This document shows positions 1 to 10,511 of a stretch of DNA of 53,422 nt, piece by piece. How positions within the stretch are numbered: the first letter of the stretch is position 1; each line of letters starts with the position of its first letter. Source of the stretch: Ornithinibacter sp. (GTDB lineage Bacteria; Actinomycetota; Actinomycetes; Actinomycetales; Dermatophilaceae); NCBI GenBank assembly GCA_029266735.1, contig JAQSWG010000012.1, forward strand, positions 1 through 53,422, written 5' to 3'. The translations under genes were made by a program, and so were the position numbers. Under the pieces are notes generated by a model. It did not search any database. It had not been told where the DNA came from and worked only from the letters and a program-made list of their open reading frames with translations.

Positions 1-104
1 ACGCGACCACGTTCCTCGCCGACCGCCCGAGGGTGGCGCGGATCCTTCCGCAGCTCGTGGAGACCCCGGACGGCGCCCTCGTCCTGCGGACCGTGCTCCC
101 CTGA
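1..104 (+). CDS. C-terminal end of an unidentified protein (partial)
   Basis: The first complete codon starts at position 3 and the frame reads through to TGA at 102-104, giving about 33 residues that end in LVLRTVLP. Codon use is strongly GC3, like the neighbouring genes, which supports real coding. The gene enters from outside the window, so domains and start cannot be seen. I do not recognise the family. It points toward the DUF559 gene on the opposite strand, so the two converge on the 120-bp gap that follows. Confidence 0.6.
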   Translation, partial: ATTFLADRPRVARILPQLVETPDGALVLRTVLP

Positions 105-128
105 GCCGGCCCTGGGGCGTCCGCCTCT

Positions 129-146
129 CGCCCGTGCCAGCGGGCG
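129..146. terminator. Small hairpin between convergent genes
   Basis: A 6-bp perfect stem, CGCCCG (129-134) with CGGGCG (141-146), closes a 6-nt loop in the gap between two converging genes. There is no T-run, so termination is a guess from position only. Confidence 0.3.
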
Positions 147-224
147 GTCCGGCCGACAGGCAGTGCAGGCGCATGCCACCGGCCCGGCTGGTTGCGACGT
201 GCGCGGCTGCCGCCTCTGTCGGTG

Positions 225-1205
225 TCACTGCCTGTTGCTGTGCTCACCCCCCGCCCAGGGTCGGTGTCCCGGCATCCGGAGGGGTGGGGCATCGGGGACA
301 CCACCGTCCCGGACCACACGCCACGACCGCAGCGCCCATCGGGTCCACGCGGGCTGGAACATGACGTCCTCGAAGGGAAACCTCAGGGTGGACCACCCGA
401 ACACGGCCAGCTCGGTGTGCCGGCGGCAGTCCTTGCGCATGGCCCGGCGGGTGCCGTGGTGCTCGAACCCGTCGGCCTCGACCGCCAGCATCAGGTCCTC
501 GCTGCCGAGGTCCACGACGGCATAGAGGCCCGGCTCGGTGATCTGGAGCTGTGGGGTGAGGGTGAACCCCTCGAGCAGGGCGAGGGCACGCAGCACCGAC
601 TCGAAGGGGTTGGCTGCTCGATGGTCGGCGTACTGCGCGACGAGGCGGGCTGCCCGTGAGCCCGTGCCCCGCAGTCGTGCGGACGCCGATCGCAGCTCCT
701 CAGCCGTCACCGCGCCACTGCGGAGCGCTGAGTCCGCCACCGCCAGGGCCTCGTCGAACGCCAGCACCCGCGCGCAGTCGAGGACGGTGCGCAGCGGAGG
801 CGTGACACCGCGTGCGACGACGGCGTCGGGAAGGTCGGCCCAGTGCACGAGGAGCCCCTTCCGGTCCTCCCGGCGGAGGTGCCTCTTCCGCCTCACCGTC
901 ACCCACGCGGCCTCCGGCACGGTCTTGACCTTCCAGCCGTGGGCCACGGCGGCGCTCAGATGCGAGAGCGTCGCCACCGCTGCCGCGGCGCGTCGTCGCT
1001 GTTCGGATGCCGTCGTCACGACATAGCGGCCGCGGGCGGCTCGTTCCACCAGCCCGGCCTCCAGGGCGACTCGGATGTCCCGACGCGGGTGCACGACCCT
1101 GAGCTCACGCCAGCGGGCGGACCCGCCGAGGAAGCGGAGTGTCTCCGCCACCTCCTCTCCGACCGCTGCGCGATCGCGGCGGTCGCCCTGAACATCGGGC
1201 TGCAT
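225..1205 (-). CDS. DUF559 endonuclease-like protein with AbiEi-like N-terminal domain
   Basis: This 326-residue protein has two parts. Residues 15-65 look like the winged-helix domain found at the N-terminus of AbiEi-type antitoxins. The C-terminal third carries the DUF559 (PD-(D/E)XK, Vsr-like) pattern: an Asp in VVDLG, the acid in VEADGFEHHG, a Lys-Asp pair shortly after, then GW..LRFPFEDV. Such proteins are common single genes in actinobacteria; nuclease activity is inferred from the fold and no target is known. The frame stays open upstream to 1460, but I chose the ATG at 1205 because GGAGAG and a -10-like CACCGT lie just before it and because residues further upstream are Arg/Pro-rich shadow sequence. 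No toxin partner is adjacent, so a toxin-antitoxin role is not supported. Confidence 0.75.
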   Translation of the reverse strand: MQPDVQGDRRDRAAVGEEVAETLRFLGGSARWRELRVVHPRRDIRVALEAGLVERAARGRYVVTTASEQRRRAAAAVATLSHLSAAVAHGWKVKTVPEAAWVTVRRKRHLRREDRKGLLVHWADLPDAVVARGVTPPLRTVLDCARVLAFDEALAVADSALRSGAVTAEELRSASARLRGTGSRAARLVAQYADHRAANPFESVLRALALLEGFTLTPQLQITEPGLYAVVDLGSEDLMLAVEADGFEHHGTRRAMRKDCRRHTELAVFGWSTLRFPFEDVMFQPAWTRWALRSWRVVRDGGVPDAPPLRMPGHRPWAGGEHSNRQ

Positions 1206-1241
1206 CTCTCCACGGTGCCGGAGCCGGCGCGACGGGCCGAG

Positions 1242-1268
1242 CAGTTCTCCACAGGTACACAGGAACTG
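1242..1268. promoter_or_regulatory. Inverted repeat with TCCACAGG boxes upstream of the DUF559 gene
   Basis: CAGTTC (1242-1247) and GAACTG (1263-1268) are perfect inverted copies. Between them lie CCACAGG and ACACAGG, and a reverse copy CCTGTGG follows near 1278. The site is about 40 bp upstream of the DUF559 start, so it could be an operator. The TCCACA core also resembles part of a DnaA box, but no full TTATCCACA is present. Confidence 0.3.
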
Positions 1269-1412
1269 GCAGTGCCCCTGTGGCGGGTCGCGGGGCGGTA
1301 GGTCTCGTGCGGCGTGAGCTCTGGACTTGCGGCCACTGCCTGTCGGCGTGTCGCGCCGGCGCAGGCCGCGTGCCTCGGGGGACGCCGGCGCCCGCGGAGG
1401 TGAGGCGGACGG

Positions 1413-1418
1413 CATACT
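1413..1418 (+). promoter_or_regulatory. -10-like hexamer CATACT, MBL gene
   Basis: CATACT (positions 2 and 6 match TANNNT) lies 8 nt before the GTG at 1427, compatible with transcription starting at or next to the start codon. Confidence 0.35.
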
Positions 1419-1426
1419 CGTGAACC

Positions 1427-2248
1427 GTGACCGCCAGCCCACCGCCGTCGGTGACGGCACCGTGGTCGGGGGGCACGGTCACGGCCCGTGCGCACTGTGT
1501 CCTCGCGCCGAACCCCGGACCGATGACGTTGGACGGCACGAACACGTGGGTCCTGCTCGAGCCGGGCTCGACGCAGGCCGTCGTCGTCGACCCGGGGCCA
1601 CTCGTGGAGCAGCACCTACGGGCAGTCCTCGACCGGGTCGAGGCCCTCGGGGCACGGGTGTCCCTCACGGTCCTCACCCACCTGCACCACGACCACGCCG
1701 AGGCGGCACCCCGGTTCGCCGAACTGACCGGGAGCCCGGTTCGGGCCGTCGGCAGGGGGCACGACGACGTGGGTGACGGCGAGGTGCTGCGGGTCGGCGG
1801 TCTCGAGGTCCGGGTGGTGGCGACGCCCGGGCACACCTCCGACTCGATCTCGTTCGCGCTCCCCGCAGACCACGCCCTCCTCACCGGTGACACGGTGCTC
1901 GGCCGCGGCACGACGGTCGTCGCGCACCCGGACGGCGAGCTGGCGGCATACCTCGACTCGCTCGAGCGCATCTCCAGGCTCACCGGGGACGGCGAGGTGA
2001 CCGCGATCCTTCCCGGCCACGGGCCGGTCGTGCCGGATGCCGCGGCGATGGTCGCGTTCTACCGGATGCACCGCTCGGAGCGGCTCGAGCAGGTGCGCCA
2101 GGCCCTCGCGGACGGCGCGGCGACCGAGGCCGACCCGGTGGAGGGCGTCCTGCGGCGGGTCTACGGAGAGGTGCCGGCGAGCGTGTGGCCGGCGGCGCGG
2201 CTGTCCATCCGCGCCCAGCTGGACTTCCTCAGCGCGCGCGGCGCTTGA
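1427..2248 (+). CDS. MBL-fold metallo-hydrolase (LACTB2/GloB-like)
   Basis: A 273-residue metallo-beta-lactamase-fold hydrolase. The metal-binding signature THLHHDH gives H85, H87, D89 and H90; further ligands are H136 (TPGHTSDS), D155 (LLTGDT) and H198 (LPGHGP). This layout and length fit the LACTB2-like group next to crp in many actinobacteria (Rv3677c in M. tuberculosis). The substrate is unknown; members cleave RNA or thioesters. The GTG at 1427 lacks a clear ribosome binding site, but CATACT at 1413-1418 lies 8 nt before it, suggesting a leaderless transcript. The 3' end overlaps the 3' end of crp by 20 bp on the opposite strand, so the two genes converge tail to tail. Confidence 0.88.
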   Translation: MTASPPPSVTAPWSGGTVTARAHCVLAPNPGPMTLDGTNTWVLLEPGSTQAVVVDPGPLVEQHLRAVLDRVEALGARVSLTVLTHLHHDHAEAAPRFAELTGSPVRAVGRGHDDVGDGEVLRVGGLEVRVVATPGHTSDSISFALPADHALLTGDTVLGRGTTVVAHPDGELAAYLDSLERISRLTGDGEVTAILPGHGPVVPDAAAMVAFYRMHRSERLEQVRQALADGAATEADPVEGVLRRVYGEVPASVWPAARLSIRAQLDFLSARGA

Positions 2249-2906
2249 GGCGCTCGACGTCGAGGAGGAGGACGGCGCGGGCCTCCAGTCGCAACCAGCC
2301 GCGGGAGGCGAAGTCGGCGAGCGCCTTGTTGACCGTCTCCCGGGAGGCGCCGACGAGCTGCGCGAGCTCCTCCTGGGTGAGGTCGTGGGGGACCATGACC
2401 CCTTCGTCGACCGGTCGACCGAACCGCCCCGCGAGGTCGAGGAGTGCCTTGGCGACCCGACCGGGGACATCGGTGAAGACGAGGTCGGCCAGCGACTCGT
2501 TCGTCCGACGGAGCCGCCGGGCCAGCGCGGCGAGCAGGGTCGGAGCCACTCCGGGCCGCTGGTGGAGGAACTCCTTGAGCTGCTCGTGGCCCATCGACAC
2601 CACCTGCGTCTCGGCGACCGCAGTGGCGGTTGCCGTGCGCGGCCCCGGGTCGAAGAGCGACAGCTCTCCGAACATCTCGCCCGGGCCCAGGATCGCGAGG
2701 AGGTTCTCCCGGCCGTCGCTGCTCGTGCGGCCGAGCTTGATCTTGCCCTCGCCGATGACGTAGAGCCGGTCGCCCTGGTCGCCCTCGTTGAAGAGGACGT
2801 CGCCTCGCTCCATCCGCGCGGGGACCATCGAGGCGATGAGGGACTCGGCCGTCTGGTCGTCGAGGGCGGCGAACAGCGGCGCTCTTCTCACGACGTCGTG
2901 GTCCAC
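2229..2906 (-). CDS. crp: Crp/Fnr-family cAMP-responsive regulator (GlxR/Crp type)
   Basis: A 225-residue global regulator, the same length as mycobacterial Crp and corynebacterial GlxR. Residues 1-120 form the cyclic-nucleotide domain with the phosphate-binding cassette around 77-95 (GEMFGELSLFDPGPR, G80, E81, R90). Residues 141-225 are the winged helix; the recognition-helix region 177-197 contains TQEELAQLVGASRETVNKAL, almost identical to M. tuberculosis Crp as I remember it. The open frame runs on far upstream, but the conserved N-terminus (RRAPLF) fixes the start at GTG 2906, which has CACACT 6 nt upstream and no Shine-Dalgarno. It diverges from nth. Family members bind TGTGA-type palindromes; no certain target is visible in the window. 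Confidence 0.96.
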   Translation of the reverse strand: MDHDVVRRAPLFAALDDQTAESLIASMVPARMERGDVLFNEGDQGDRLYVIGEGKIKLGRTSSDGRENLLAILGPGEMFGELSLFDPGPRTATATAVAETQVVSMGHEQLKEFLHQRPGVAPTLLAALARRLRRTNESLADLVFTDVPGRVAKALLDLAGRFGRPVDEGVMVPHDLTQEELAQLVGASRETVNKALADFASRGWLRLEARAVLLLDVERLKRRAR

Positions 2907-2912
2907 GCGGCC

Positions 2913-2918
2913 AGTGTG
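2913..2918 (-). promoter_or_regulatory. -10-like hexamer, leaderless crp
   Basis: On the minus strand CACACT is followed by six bases and then the crp GTG at 2906, the spacing expected when the start codon is the first transcribed codon. Confidence 0.45.
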
Positions 2919-3021
2919 CCAGAGTCGGTCCTGCTGACGACGACGACGGCCGGCGCGGTGAGCAGGAGTCGGCTCGGGCCCCGGGACCCCCGTGTGCGCC
3001 AGCGGTGTCGCCGGCACGACG

Positions 3022-3027
3022 TACGCT
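3022..3027 (+). promoter_or_regulatory. -10 hexamer TACGCT, leaderless nth
   Basis: TACGCT matches TANNNT and is separated by six bases from the GTG at 3034. No Shine-Dalgarno is present, so a leaderless start is the best reading; it also decides the nth start over the upstream ATG at 2992. Confidence 0.55.
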
Positions 3028-3033
3028 GAGCCG

Positions 3034-3834
3034 GTGCCCGTGACCCCCTCGTATGCCGTGCGGCGCGCCCGCACCGGTGAGGAGTCCTCGGTCGCCAGGA
3101 CGCGGCGCGCCCGCCGGATCCACCGCGCGCTCCTCGAGCGGTATCCGTACGCGCACTGTGAGCTCGACTTCGAGACCCCGCTCCAGCTGCTCGTCGCGAC
3201 CGTGCTGTCCGCGCAGACCACGGACGTCATGGTCAACAGCGTGACGCCGACGCTGTTCTCCCGCTGGCCCACGGCCGCCGCCCTGGCGGGTGCGGACCGC
3301 GAAGAGATGGAGGCGGTGATCCGCCCGACAGGCTTCTTCCGGGCCAAGACGAACTCCATCATCACCCTCAGCGCGGCGATCGTCGAGCGGTTCGGGGGTG
3401 AGGTCCCCGGACGCCTCGAGGACCTCGTCACCCTCCCGGGCGTCGGCCGGAAGACTGCGAATGTCGTGCTGGGCAACGCGTTCGGCGTCCCCGGCATCAC
3501 CGTGGACACCCATGTCGGGCGGCTCGCACGCCGCTTCGGCTGGACCCAGGAGACCGACCCGGTCAAGGTCGAGCACGCGATCGGCGCCCTCTTCCCCCGG
3601 CGGGAGTGGACGATGCTCAGCCACCTGCTGATCTTCCACGGCCGGCGCACCTGCCACGCGCGCAGACCGGCGTGCGGTGCCTGTCCCGTGGCGAGGTGGT
3701 GCCCGGCATACGGCGAGGGTGAGACCGACCCGGTCAAGGCCCGCGCCCTCCTCGCGTTCGAGCTCGCTCCCGGCGCGCTCCTGCCCGACCCCCCGCCCGG
3801 TCCCCTCCCCGACGACCCGCCGGCGAGCCCGTGA
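3034..3834 (+). CDS. nth: Endonuclease III (bifunctional DNA glycosylase/AP lyase)
   Basis: A 266-residue base-excision-repair enzyme that removes oxidised pyrimidines and nicks abasic DNA. The helix-hairpin-helix [13 protein letters not shown] carries the catalytic Lys K140 and the catalytic Asp is D158 (VDTHVGR), matching E. coli K120 and D138. The 4Fe-4S loop near the C-terminus has exact spacing C207-x6-C214-x2-C217-x5-C223. The N-terminal extension of about 20 residues and the proline-rich tail (about 240-266) are typical of actinobacterial copies. Start GTG 3034 is supported by the leaderless -10. Its TGA overlaps the GTG of the NUDIX gene (GTGA), so nth, NUDIX and marP form one operon, as in Mycobacterium. 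Confidence 0.97.
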   Translation: MPVTPSYAVRRARTGEESSVARTRRARRIHRALLERYPYAHCELDFETPLQLLVATVLSAQTTDVMVNSVTPTLFSRWPTAAALAGADREEMEAVIRPTGFFRAKTNSIITLSAAIVERFGGEVPGRLEDLVTLPGVGRKTANVVLGNAFGVPGITVDTHVGRLARRFGWTQETDPVKVEHAIGALFPRREWTMLSHLLIFHGRRTCHARRPACGACPVARWCPAYGEGETDPVKARALLAFELAPGALLPDPPPGPLPDDPPASP

Positions 3835-4496
3835 GCGTCTCCGCCCCAGACTGGCTCACGGCACTCGCTGCTCGCACGGACATCGCCGACCACGAGTGGT
3901 TCTCGTCGTTCGCTCCCCCAGAGGGGCACGAGCGTCGTTCCGCGGTGCTCATGCTCTTCGGTCCCGACCCTCGCGGCGGCGAGGACGTCGTGCTCACCGA
4001 GCGAGCACACACCCTGAGGTCACATCCCGGGCAGGTCTCGTTCCCCGGCGGCAGGGTCGACCCCGACGACGACGGCTCGGTCGGTGCGGCCCTGCGCGAG
4101 GCGGAGGAGGAGGTGGGCCTCGACCCGGCCGGTGTCCAGGTGCTCGCCACCTTCCCGGAGCTGTTCCTCACCCCGAGCCAGAACGCGGTGACGCCGGTGC
4201 TCGCGTGGTGGCCCAGACCCGTGCCGGTGGGGGTCGTCGACCGGGGCGAGGTCGAGCGCGTGCTCCGGGTGCCGGTGACCGACCTCCTCGACCCCGCCAA
4301 CCGGTTCACCACGGTGCTGGGTCCGTACCGCGGACCGGGGTTCGAGGTCCACGGGCTCTTCGTCTGGGGGTTCACCGCGATGCTGCTCAGCAGCCTCTTC
4401 GACCTCGGGGGGATGACGCAGCCCTGGGACACGACCGTGGAGCGGGCACTGCCCGAACGGGTGCTCTCGCCGTGGATGCGGGAGAGCAGCGGGTGA
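3831..4496 (+). CDS. NUDIX hydrolase, CoA pyrophosphatase-like (NudL family)
   Basis: A 221-residue NUDIX hydrolase. Residues 55-73 ([21 protein letters not shown]) match the UPF0035 motif that marks CoA diphosphatases of the NudL/PCD1 type, and the NUDIX box follows with REAEEEVGL at 89-97 supplying metal-binding glutamates. The box is slightly enlarged by an acidic DPDDD stretch. Such enzymes split CoA or acyl-CoA into phosphopantetheine and 3',5'-ADP; substrate here is inferred. The GTG start overlaps the nth stop by 4 bp and the stop overlaps the marP start by 4 bp, so translation is probably coupled. Confidence 0.9.
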   Translation: MSVSAPDWLTALAARTDIADHEWFSSFAPPEGHERRSAVLMLFGPDPRGGEDVVLTERAHTLRSHPGQVSFPGGRVDPDDDGSVGAALREAEEEVGLDPAGVQVLATFPELFLTPSQNAVTPVLAWWPRPVPVGVVDRGEVERVLRVPVTDLLDPANRFTTVLGPYRGPGFEVHGLFVWGFTAMLLSSLFDLGGMTQPWDTTVERALPERVLSPWMRESSG

Positions 4497-5692
4497 CCGG
4501 CGCGGTCCTGCTCGACCTCGTGCTCGTCGGCCTGCTGGCGGTCTATGCGTGGAGCGGGTGGCGGCAGGGCTTCCTGTCCGCGGTCCTCGGGCTCGTGGGA
4601 CTCGTCGGGGGTGGGTTCCTCGCCCTCCGCTTCGTGCCGGAATGGCTCGAGGAGCAGGCTCTCTACCCGTCGACGACCGCCGGTGCCCTGGCCCTCGTCC
4701 TCGTCGTGCTCGCCTCGGCCGCCCTGGGCCAGGGGCTGATGCTGCTCCTGGCCCGTCGGCTGCGCGACTCGGTGCGAGCGCCGAGTGCCCGGGCGGTCGA
4801 CGCCGCTCTCGGACTCGTGGCAGTGCTCGTGGCCTCCGTGCTCGTCCTGTGGGTCGTGGCCGGGGCGGTTCGGGTCGGTGGCCCGCCCGGTGCCCGCGCC
4901 CTCCTCGCCCGCTCCGCGGTCGTCACGGCCGTCGACGAGGTGGTTCCCCCGTCGGCCGGCCGCCTCGTCGAGGAGGTCACCTCGGCCCTGGATGGGGGCG
5001 TGTTCCCTCGGGTCTTCGAGGGGCTGGGTCCCGAGCCGATCTCACCGGTGGCACCCCCGGACACCGCCCTGGCGGAGGACCCCGACATCGCGCGGGCCCT
5101 GGGCTCCGTCGTCCACGTGCGGGCTGAGTCGGAGACGTGTGACCAGGCGCAGGTCGGAAGCGGCTGGGTGGTCGCGTCGGGGCGCGTCGCGACCAACGCC
5201 CATGTCGTCGCGGGAAGCGACTCCGTGAACGTGAGCGTCCAGGGCACCGGCCGCCAGCGCGAGGCGCGGGTGGTCGCCTTCGACCCCCGCCGTGACGTCG
5301 CCATCCTGGACGTTCCGGGGCTCGACGCACCGCGGCTGCCGGCCGGTGCTGCCCTGTCGTCCGGCGACCCGGCGGTGGTCGCCGGCTTCCCCGGCGACGA
5401 CGGGCTGTGGGTCGGCGGTGCCCGGGTGCGCAGCACCCTCACCGCCCGTGGTGCCGACATCTACGGGAGTCCGGGGGTCGTGCGCGAGGTCTACTCGCTG
5501 CGGGCGCAGGTGCGTCGGGGAGCCTCGGGAGGCCCCGTGCTCGACTCGAACGGCGCCGTGGTGGGAATGGTGTTCGCCACCTCCCTGGACGACCCGGACA
5601 CCGGATACGCGCTGACCCTGCAGGAGATCAGCCCGGTGGTCCGACTGGCGTCGTCGTCAGCGGTGTCGACCGGGACGTGCGTCGCGGGGTGA
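4493..5692 (+). CDS. marP: MarP-type membrane serine protease (CvpA domain + trypsin-like domain)
   Basis: A 399-residue inner-membrane protease, very close to the 397 residues of M. tuberculosis MarP. Residues 1-125 contain four hydrophobic segments of the CvpA/colicin V production type. The periplasmic chymotrypsin-like domain (about 180-399) has the complete triad H237 (NAHVV), D268 (RRDVAIL) and S345 (GASGGP). C216 and C396 correspond to the redox-active disulfide described for MarP. MarP is needed for acid and oxidative stress resistance in mycobacteria; that role here is inferred. GTG 4493 overlaps the NUDIX stop. A longer open frame from 3677 exists, but residues before 4493 lie antisense or out of frame to nth and NUDIX. 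Confidence 0.95.
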   Translation: MTGAVLLDLVLVGLLAVYAWSGWRQGFLSAVLGLVGLVGGGFLALRFVPEWLEEQALYPSTTAGALALVLVVLASAALGQGLMLLLARRLRDSVRAPSARAVDAALGLVAVLVASVLVLWVVAGAVRVGGPPGARALLARSAVVTAVDEVVPPSAGRLVEEVTSALDGGVFPRVFEGLGPEPISPVAPPDTALAEDPDIARALGSVVHVRAESETCDQAQVGSGWVVASGRVATNAHVVAGSDSVNVSVQGTGRQREARVVAFDPRRDVAILDVPGLDAPRLPAGAALSSGDPAVVAGFPGDDGLWVGGARVRSTLTARGADIYGSPGVVREVYSLRAQVRRGASGGPVLDSNGAVVGMVFATSLDDPDTGYALTLQEISPVVRLASSSAVSTGTCVAG

Positions 5693-5789
5693 GCGGGCCG
5701 GCGTGCCGGGTGGGGACGTCCGCGCGTCGTGTGTGGATGTGGCCGCTGCTCGAGGCGTGCCGATGCCGTAGCCCGCGGCCCGAGTGACG

Positions 5790-6317
5790 TCAGGATGCCG
5801 TGGCACTCGCCCCCGTCGTGGCACTCGCCCCCGTCGTGGCGCCCGCGGTTCCTCCTGAGGCAGTCCCTCCGGATGCCGTCGGCGAGGCCGCGGCGGACGG
5901 CGCACTGCCGACAGCAGCCCCACCCTGCGGGTTCTTGATTGCGGCGATGGTCTGCTGCGCCTGGTCGATGGCACGTTCCGGTGCGGGTCGGGCCTTGTCC
6001 AGGGATCTCTTGCCGACGAGGCCGAGCACCACGGCGAGGATCAGCACGACGCCCGCCACGATGAGGTAGCCGGCCCAGACGGGGAGCCACTCGGCGATGC
6101 CCCACGCCGCGCTGTGCAGGAGGAACACCACACCGATGAGCGCGAGGAAGGCGCCTCCGGCCAGCAGGCCGGCGCCCTTGCCGGCGACCTTCGCACCAGA
6201 GGTCACCTCGGCCTTGGCGAGCGCGATCTCACCGCGGACGATGCCCTCCAGGTCGTGGGTGGCGTCGGCCACCAGCTGGCCGATGGTCCGCTCGGTGCCC
6301 GTTGTCCCGGTTGTCAT
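5790..6317 (-). CDS. Phage-holin-family (DUF1469-like) membrane protein
   Basis: A 175-residue membrane protein. Residues 10-40 form an amphipathic helix (GQLVADATHDLEGIVRGEIALAKAEV), followed by two hydrophobic segments around 48-70 and 78-100, then a charged stretch and a low-complexity Ala/Ser/Thr/Gly tail from about 135. This is the pattern of the actinobacterial holin superfamily III / DUF1469 proteins, housekeeping proteins of unknown function located near marP and acs in many genomes (compare Rv3669). ATG 6317 has GGAG 4 nt upstream and a -10-like TAAGGT further up. A perfect 18-bp duplication lies in the DNA encoding the tail. Lysis activity is not implied. Confidence 0.85.
   Translation of the reverse strand: MTTGTTGTERTIGQLVADATHDLEGIVRGEIALAKAEVTSGAKVAGKGAGLLAGGAFLALIGVVFLLHSAAWGIAEWLPVWAGYLIVAGVVLILAVVLGLVGKRSLDKARPAPERAIDQAQQTIAAIKNPQGGAAVGSAPSAAASPTASGGTASGGTAGATTGASATTGASATAS
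5800..5835. repeat. Perfect 18-bp tandem duplication in the holin-like gene tail
   Basis: The 18-bp unit GTGGCACTCGCCCCCGTC occurs at 5800-5817 and again at 5818-5835, with a decayed third start at 5836. It keeps the frame and encodes the repeated GASAT part of the C-terminal tail. Confidence 0.85.
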
Positions 6318-6393
6318 GCGTCTCCGCCTCACTCGCGCGCTCTCGGCCCACGGCGGGCCCTCGACAGACGACCTTACCCAGACGCCGACCCCG

Positions 6394-7731
6394 TCAGTCG
6401 CCCGTGGTCTCGCGCTCGAAGACGTCCGGGACACCATCGGCGTCCTCGTCGAGGGACTCGAGCTCCGCGAGGCGCTGGTAGGCCCGGTTGCGCATGCGCA
6501 GGACGACGGCCGCGAGGGACGCGGCGAGGAGCGAGCCGAGGAGGACCGCCAGCTTGACGTGGTCGTCGCGCTCGGAGCCGCTGCCGAACGCGAGCTCACC
6601 GACGAGCAGGGACACGGTGAACCCCACGCCTGTGAGGAGCGCGAGCCCTAGCACGTCGGTCCACGTCAGACCGCTGTCGAGCTGGGCACGAGTGAAGCGG
6701 GCAAGAACCCAGGTGGCGCCGAAGACACCGACGACCTTGCCGACGACGAGACCGAGGACCACGCCGATCGCGACAGGGTCGCCGAGCGTGGCCGAAAGAC
6801 CGCCCCCGAGCACCGTCACGCCTGAGGCGAAGAAGGCGAACACCGGCACTGCCACGCCGGCCGAAATGGGCCGGACGCGGTGCTCGAAGCGGTGGGCGAC
6901 GTCGGTCCTGCGGTCGTGGGTGCTGACCGAGGGCACCGAGGCACGCGGCTTCACCGGCACCACCAGGCCGAGGAGCACACCGGCGACGGTCGCGTGCACG
7001 CCGGAGCCGTGGACGAGGGCCCAGGTCGCGAACGCCAGCGGGAGAAGGAGCCACCAGTACGTGATCCGCCGCTGGACGAGCGCCGCGAAGATCCCCAAGG
7101 GCACCATGGCGGCCAGGAACGGACCGATCTGGAGGTCCGACGTGAAGAAGACCGCGATGATGGTGATCGCGATGAGGTCGTCGACGACCGCCAGGGTCAA
7201 CAGGAAGGACCGCAGGGCGGACGGAAGCGACGAGCCGATGACGGCGAGGACGGCGAGCGCGAAGGCGATGTCGGTGGCGGTAGGGATCGCCCACCCACGG
7301 GTGGCGTCCCCGTCCGCCCCGAGTAGGAGAACCGTCGCGACGAAGACCAGAGCAGGGAAGACCACCCCACTGACGGCGGCGAAGACCGGGACCGCGGCCT
7401 TCGCTCGGGAGCGGAGGTCGCCGACGAGGAACTCGCGCTTGAGCTCGAGACCGGCGACGAAGAAGAAGATGGCGAGCAGACCGTCGGCCGCCCAGTGCCC
7501 GACCGTGAGCCTCAGGTCACCCCACTCCGGACCGACGTAGGTGTCCCGCAGCGTCGCGTACGCGTCGCGCCACGGGCTGTTGGCGAAGATCATCGCTGCG
7601 ACTGCCGCGAGGAGAAGGATGGCGCCGCCGGTCGTCTCGGTGCGCAGGGCGGCCGTGACGAACTGGGTCTCGGTCCACGTCGAGCGGCGCAGCAGGGCGG
7701 GCCGCGTCGGTGGTGGAACGGCGGGGCTCAT
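6394..7731 (-). CDS. nhaA: Na+/H+ antiporter NhaA
   Basis: A 445-residue antiporter that exports Na+ in exchange for protons. About eleven hydrophobic helices are visible. The essential acidic residues are D154 in [10 protein letters not shown] and the pair D184-D185 in AVVDDLIAI, matching E. coli NhaA D133 and D163/D164, and a lysine in [10 protein letters not shown] fits K300. The C-terminus ends with [12 protein letters not shown], an acidic loop resembling calcium-binding TSP3/EF-hand motifs. ATG 7731 has a good ribosome binding site (AGGAGA). The reading frame runs upstream without a stop into the FMN reductase relic, but that part is not needed for NhaA. Confidence 0.96.
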   Translation of the reverse strand: MSPAVPPPTRPALLRRSTWTETQFVTAALRTETTGGAILLLAAVAAMIFANSPWRDAYATLRDTYVGPEWGDLRLTVGHWAADGLLAIFFFVAGLELKREFLVGDLRSRAKAAVPVFAAVSGVVFPALVFVATVLLLGADGDATRGWAIPTATDIAFALAVLAVIGSSLPSALRSFLLTLAVVDDLIAITIIAVFFTSDLQIGPFLAAMVPLGIFAALVQRRITYWWLLLPLAFATWALVHGSGVHATVAGVLLGLVVPVKPRASVPSVSTHDRRTDVAHRFEHRVRPISAGVAVPVFAFFASGVTVLGGGLSATLGDPVAIGVVLGLVVGKVVGVFGATWVLARFTRAQLDSGLTWTDVLGLALLTGVGFTVSLLVGELAFGSGSERDDHVKLAVLLGSLLAASLAAVVLRMRNRAYQRLAELESLDEDADGVPDVFERETTGD

Positions 7732-7844
7732 CGGGTCTCCTCTGGTCGGCGTCGACGGACCGGGCCCGCGCGCCTGCGGGGACCCTCTGCCGACCAGGCT
7801 TCCCGGCTCTCCGGGACGGAGTCTATCGGCGCTCTCCGGCCGCC

Positions 7845-8192
7845 CGGAGGCGGTGGGGACCGCGACGAGCGCCGCGAACATGTCCCTGACGTCCTGCTCG
7901 GACGCCTCGTCCGCGTGCACGGTGCCGTCGAGGTCCAGCGTGTGCTCGAAGTGCAGGGCGGCCCCCGGCACGGCCACCATGCCGATGCGGTCCACGGTCT
8001 GGCGGAGGGCGGAGCGTGCGTACTTCACACCGCTCCAGCCGGGATCCGACGCACGCGACCGGCATCCCGTCCCACTCCGCGTAGAGGTAGTCGATGGCGT
8101 TCTTGAGGGCGGCGTTGTAGCCACGGTTGTACTCCGGCATGACGAGGACGACCCCGTCGAGGAGCGGCAGGGCCGGGCCGTCGCGGGCCGGC
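7845..8192 (-). pseudogene. Remnant of NAD(P)H-dependent FMN reductase (frameshifted, internally deleted)
   Basis: Starting right after the acs stop on the minus strand, one frame encodes [42 protein letters not shown], and the next frame continues [21 protein letters not shown]...FEHTLDLDG and an acidic helix ending FAALVAV. Together these match the second half of SsuE/ArsH-type FMN reductases (PEYN..YPAALKNA is the flavin-binding signature). The N-terminal flavodoxin half, including the phosphate-binding loop, is missing; LPLLD appears joined directly to [11 protein letters not shown], implying an internal deletion. A frame change occurs near 8040 where VGYG is expected. No stop separates the relic from nhaA, but no functional protein can be expected. 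Confidence 0.8.
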
Positions 8193-10172
<1,980 letters not shown>

Positions 10173-10511
10173 GGCGTGCTCCTCCTCGTTGAGTGACTGG
10201 GCCAAGCCAACCCGCAAGCGGGTCACCGGGCAACCGCCGGTGCGTCGGATGCCGGTGGGCGGGCGCCGCGTGCGACGAGCGGGCGGCGTGGTCGGACGGG
10301 TGCTGTTGAGCCCGTGGGACCTCGCCTCCGCTCCCACCTCCGTGCATCGTCGTTCCACCGGACATTGTGCTCACCCCTTGGCGCCCGAGGGTGGCGAAAG
10401 TGTGCGCGGTTTGACCAGAGTGTCGGGCATCGGTTCCATCGCGTCGGGTTCCGTGGCACCGTCGAGAGACCGGCCCACGAGGCCACGATCAGTCACGAGG
10501 AGGTGAGCGGG
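10173..10511. other. Divergent control region between acs and phhA
   Basis: This 339-bp gap separates two divergent genes. It contains a perfect palindrome ACCCGC-AA-GCGGGT (10210-10223) about 40 bp upstream of acs, one GGATGCC heptamer, and a sigma-70-like promoter toward phhA (10411-10439). A small open frame on the minus strand (10223-10486) has no ribosome binding site and poor composition, so I read the region as noncoding. Confidence 0.6.
10411..10439 (+). promoter_or_regulatory. Candidate promoter for phenylalanine hydroxylase gene
   Basis: TTGACC (10411-10416), a 17-bp spacer and TTCCAT (10434-10439). The -35 is good and the -10 weak. It would give a leader of about 66 nt that ends in a strong Shine-Dalgarno. 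Confidence 0.35.

Noticed and set aside
225-1205. Toxin-antitoxin system built on the AbiEi-like domain
   Set aside because: No nucleotidyltransferase toxin is adjacent and the protein ends in a DUF559 nuclease-like domain, a common stand-alone arrangement.
10173-10511. Crp-binding palindrome before acs
   Set aside because: Only half-sites such as GTGTG were found; no TGTGA-N6-TCACA-like dyad, so Crp control of acs is not claimed.
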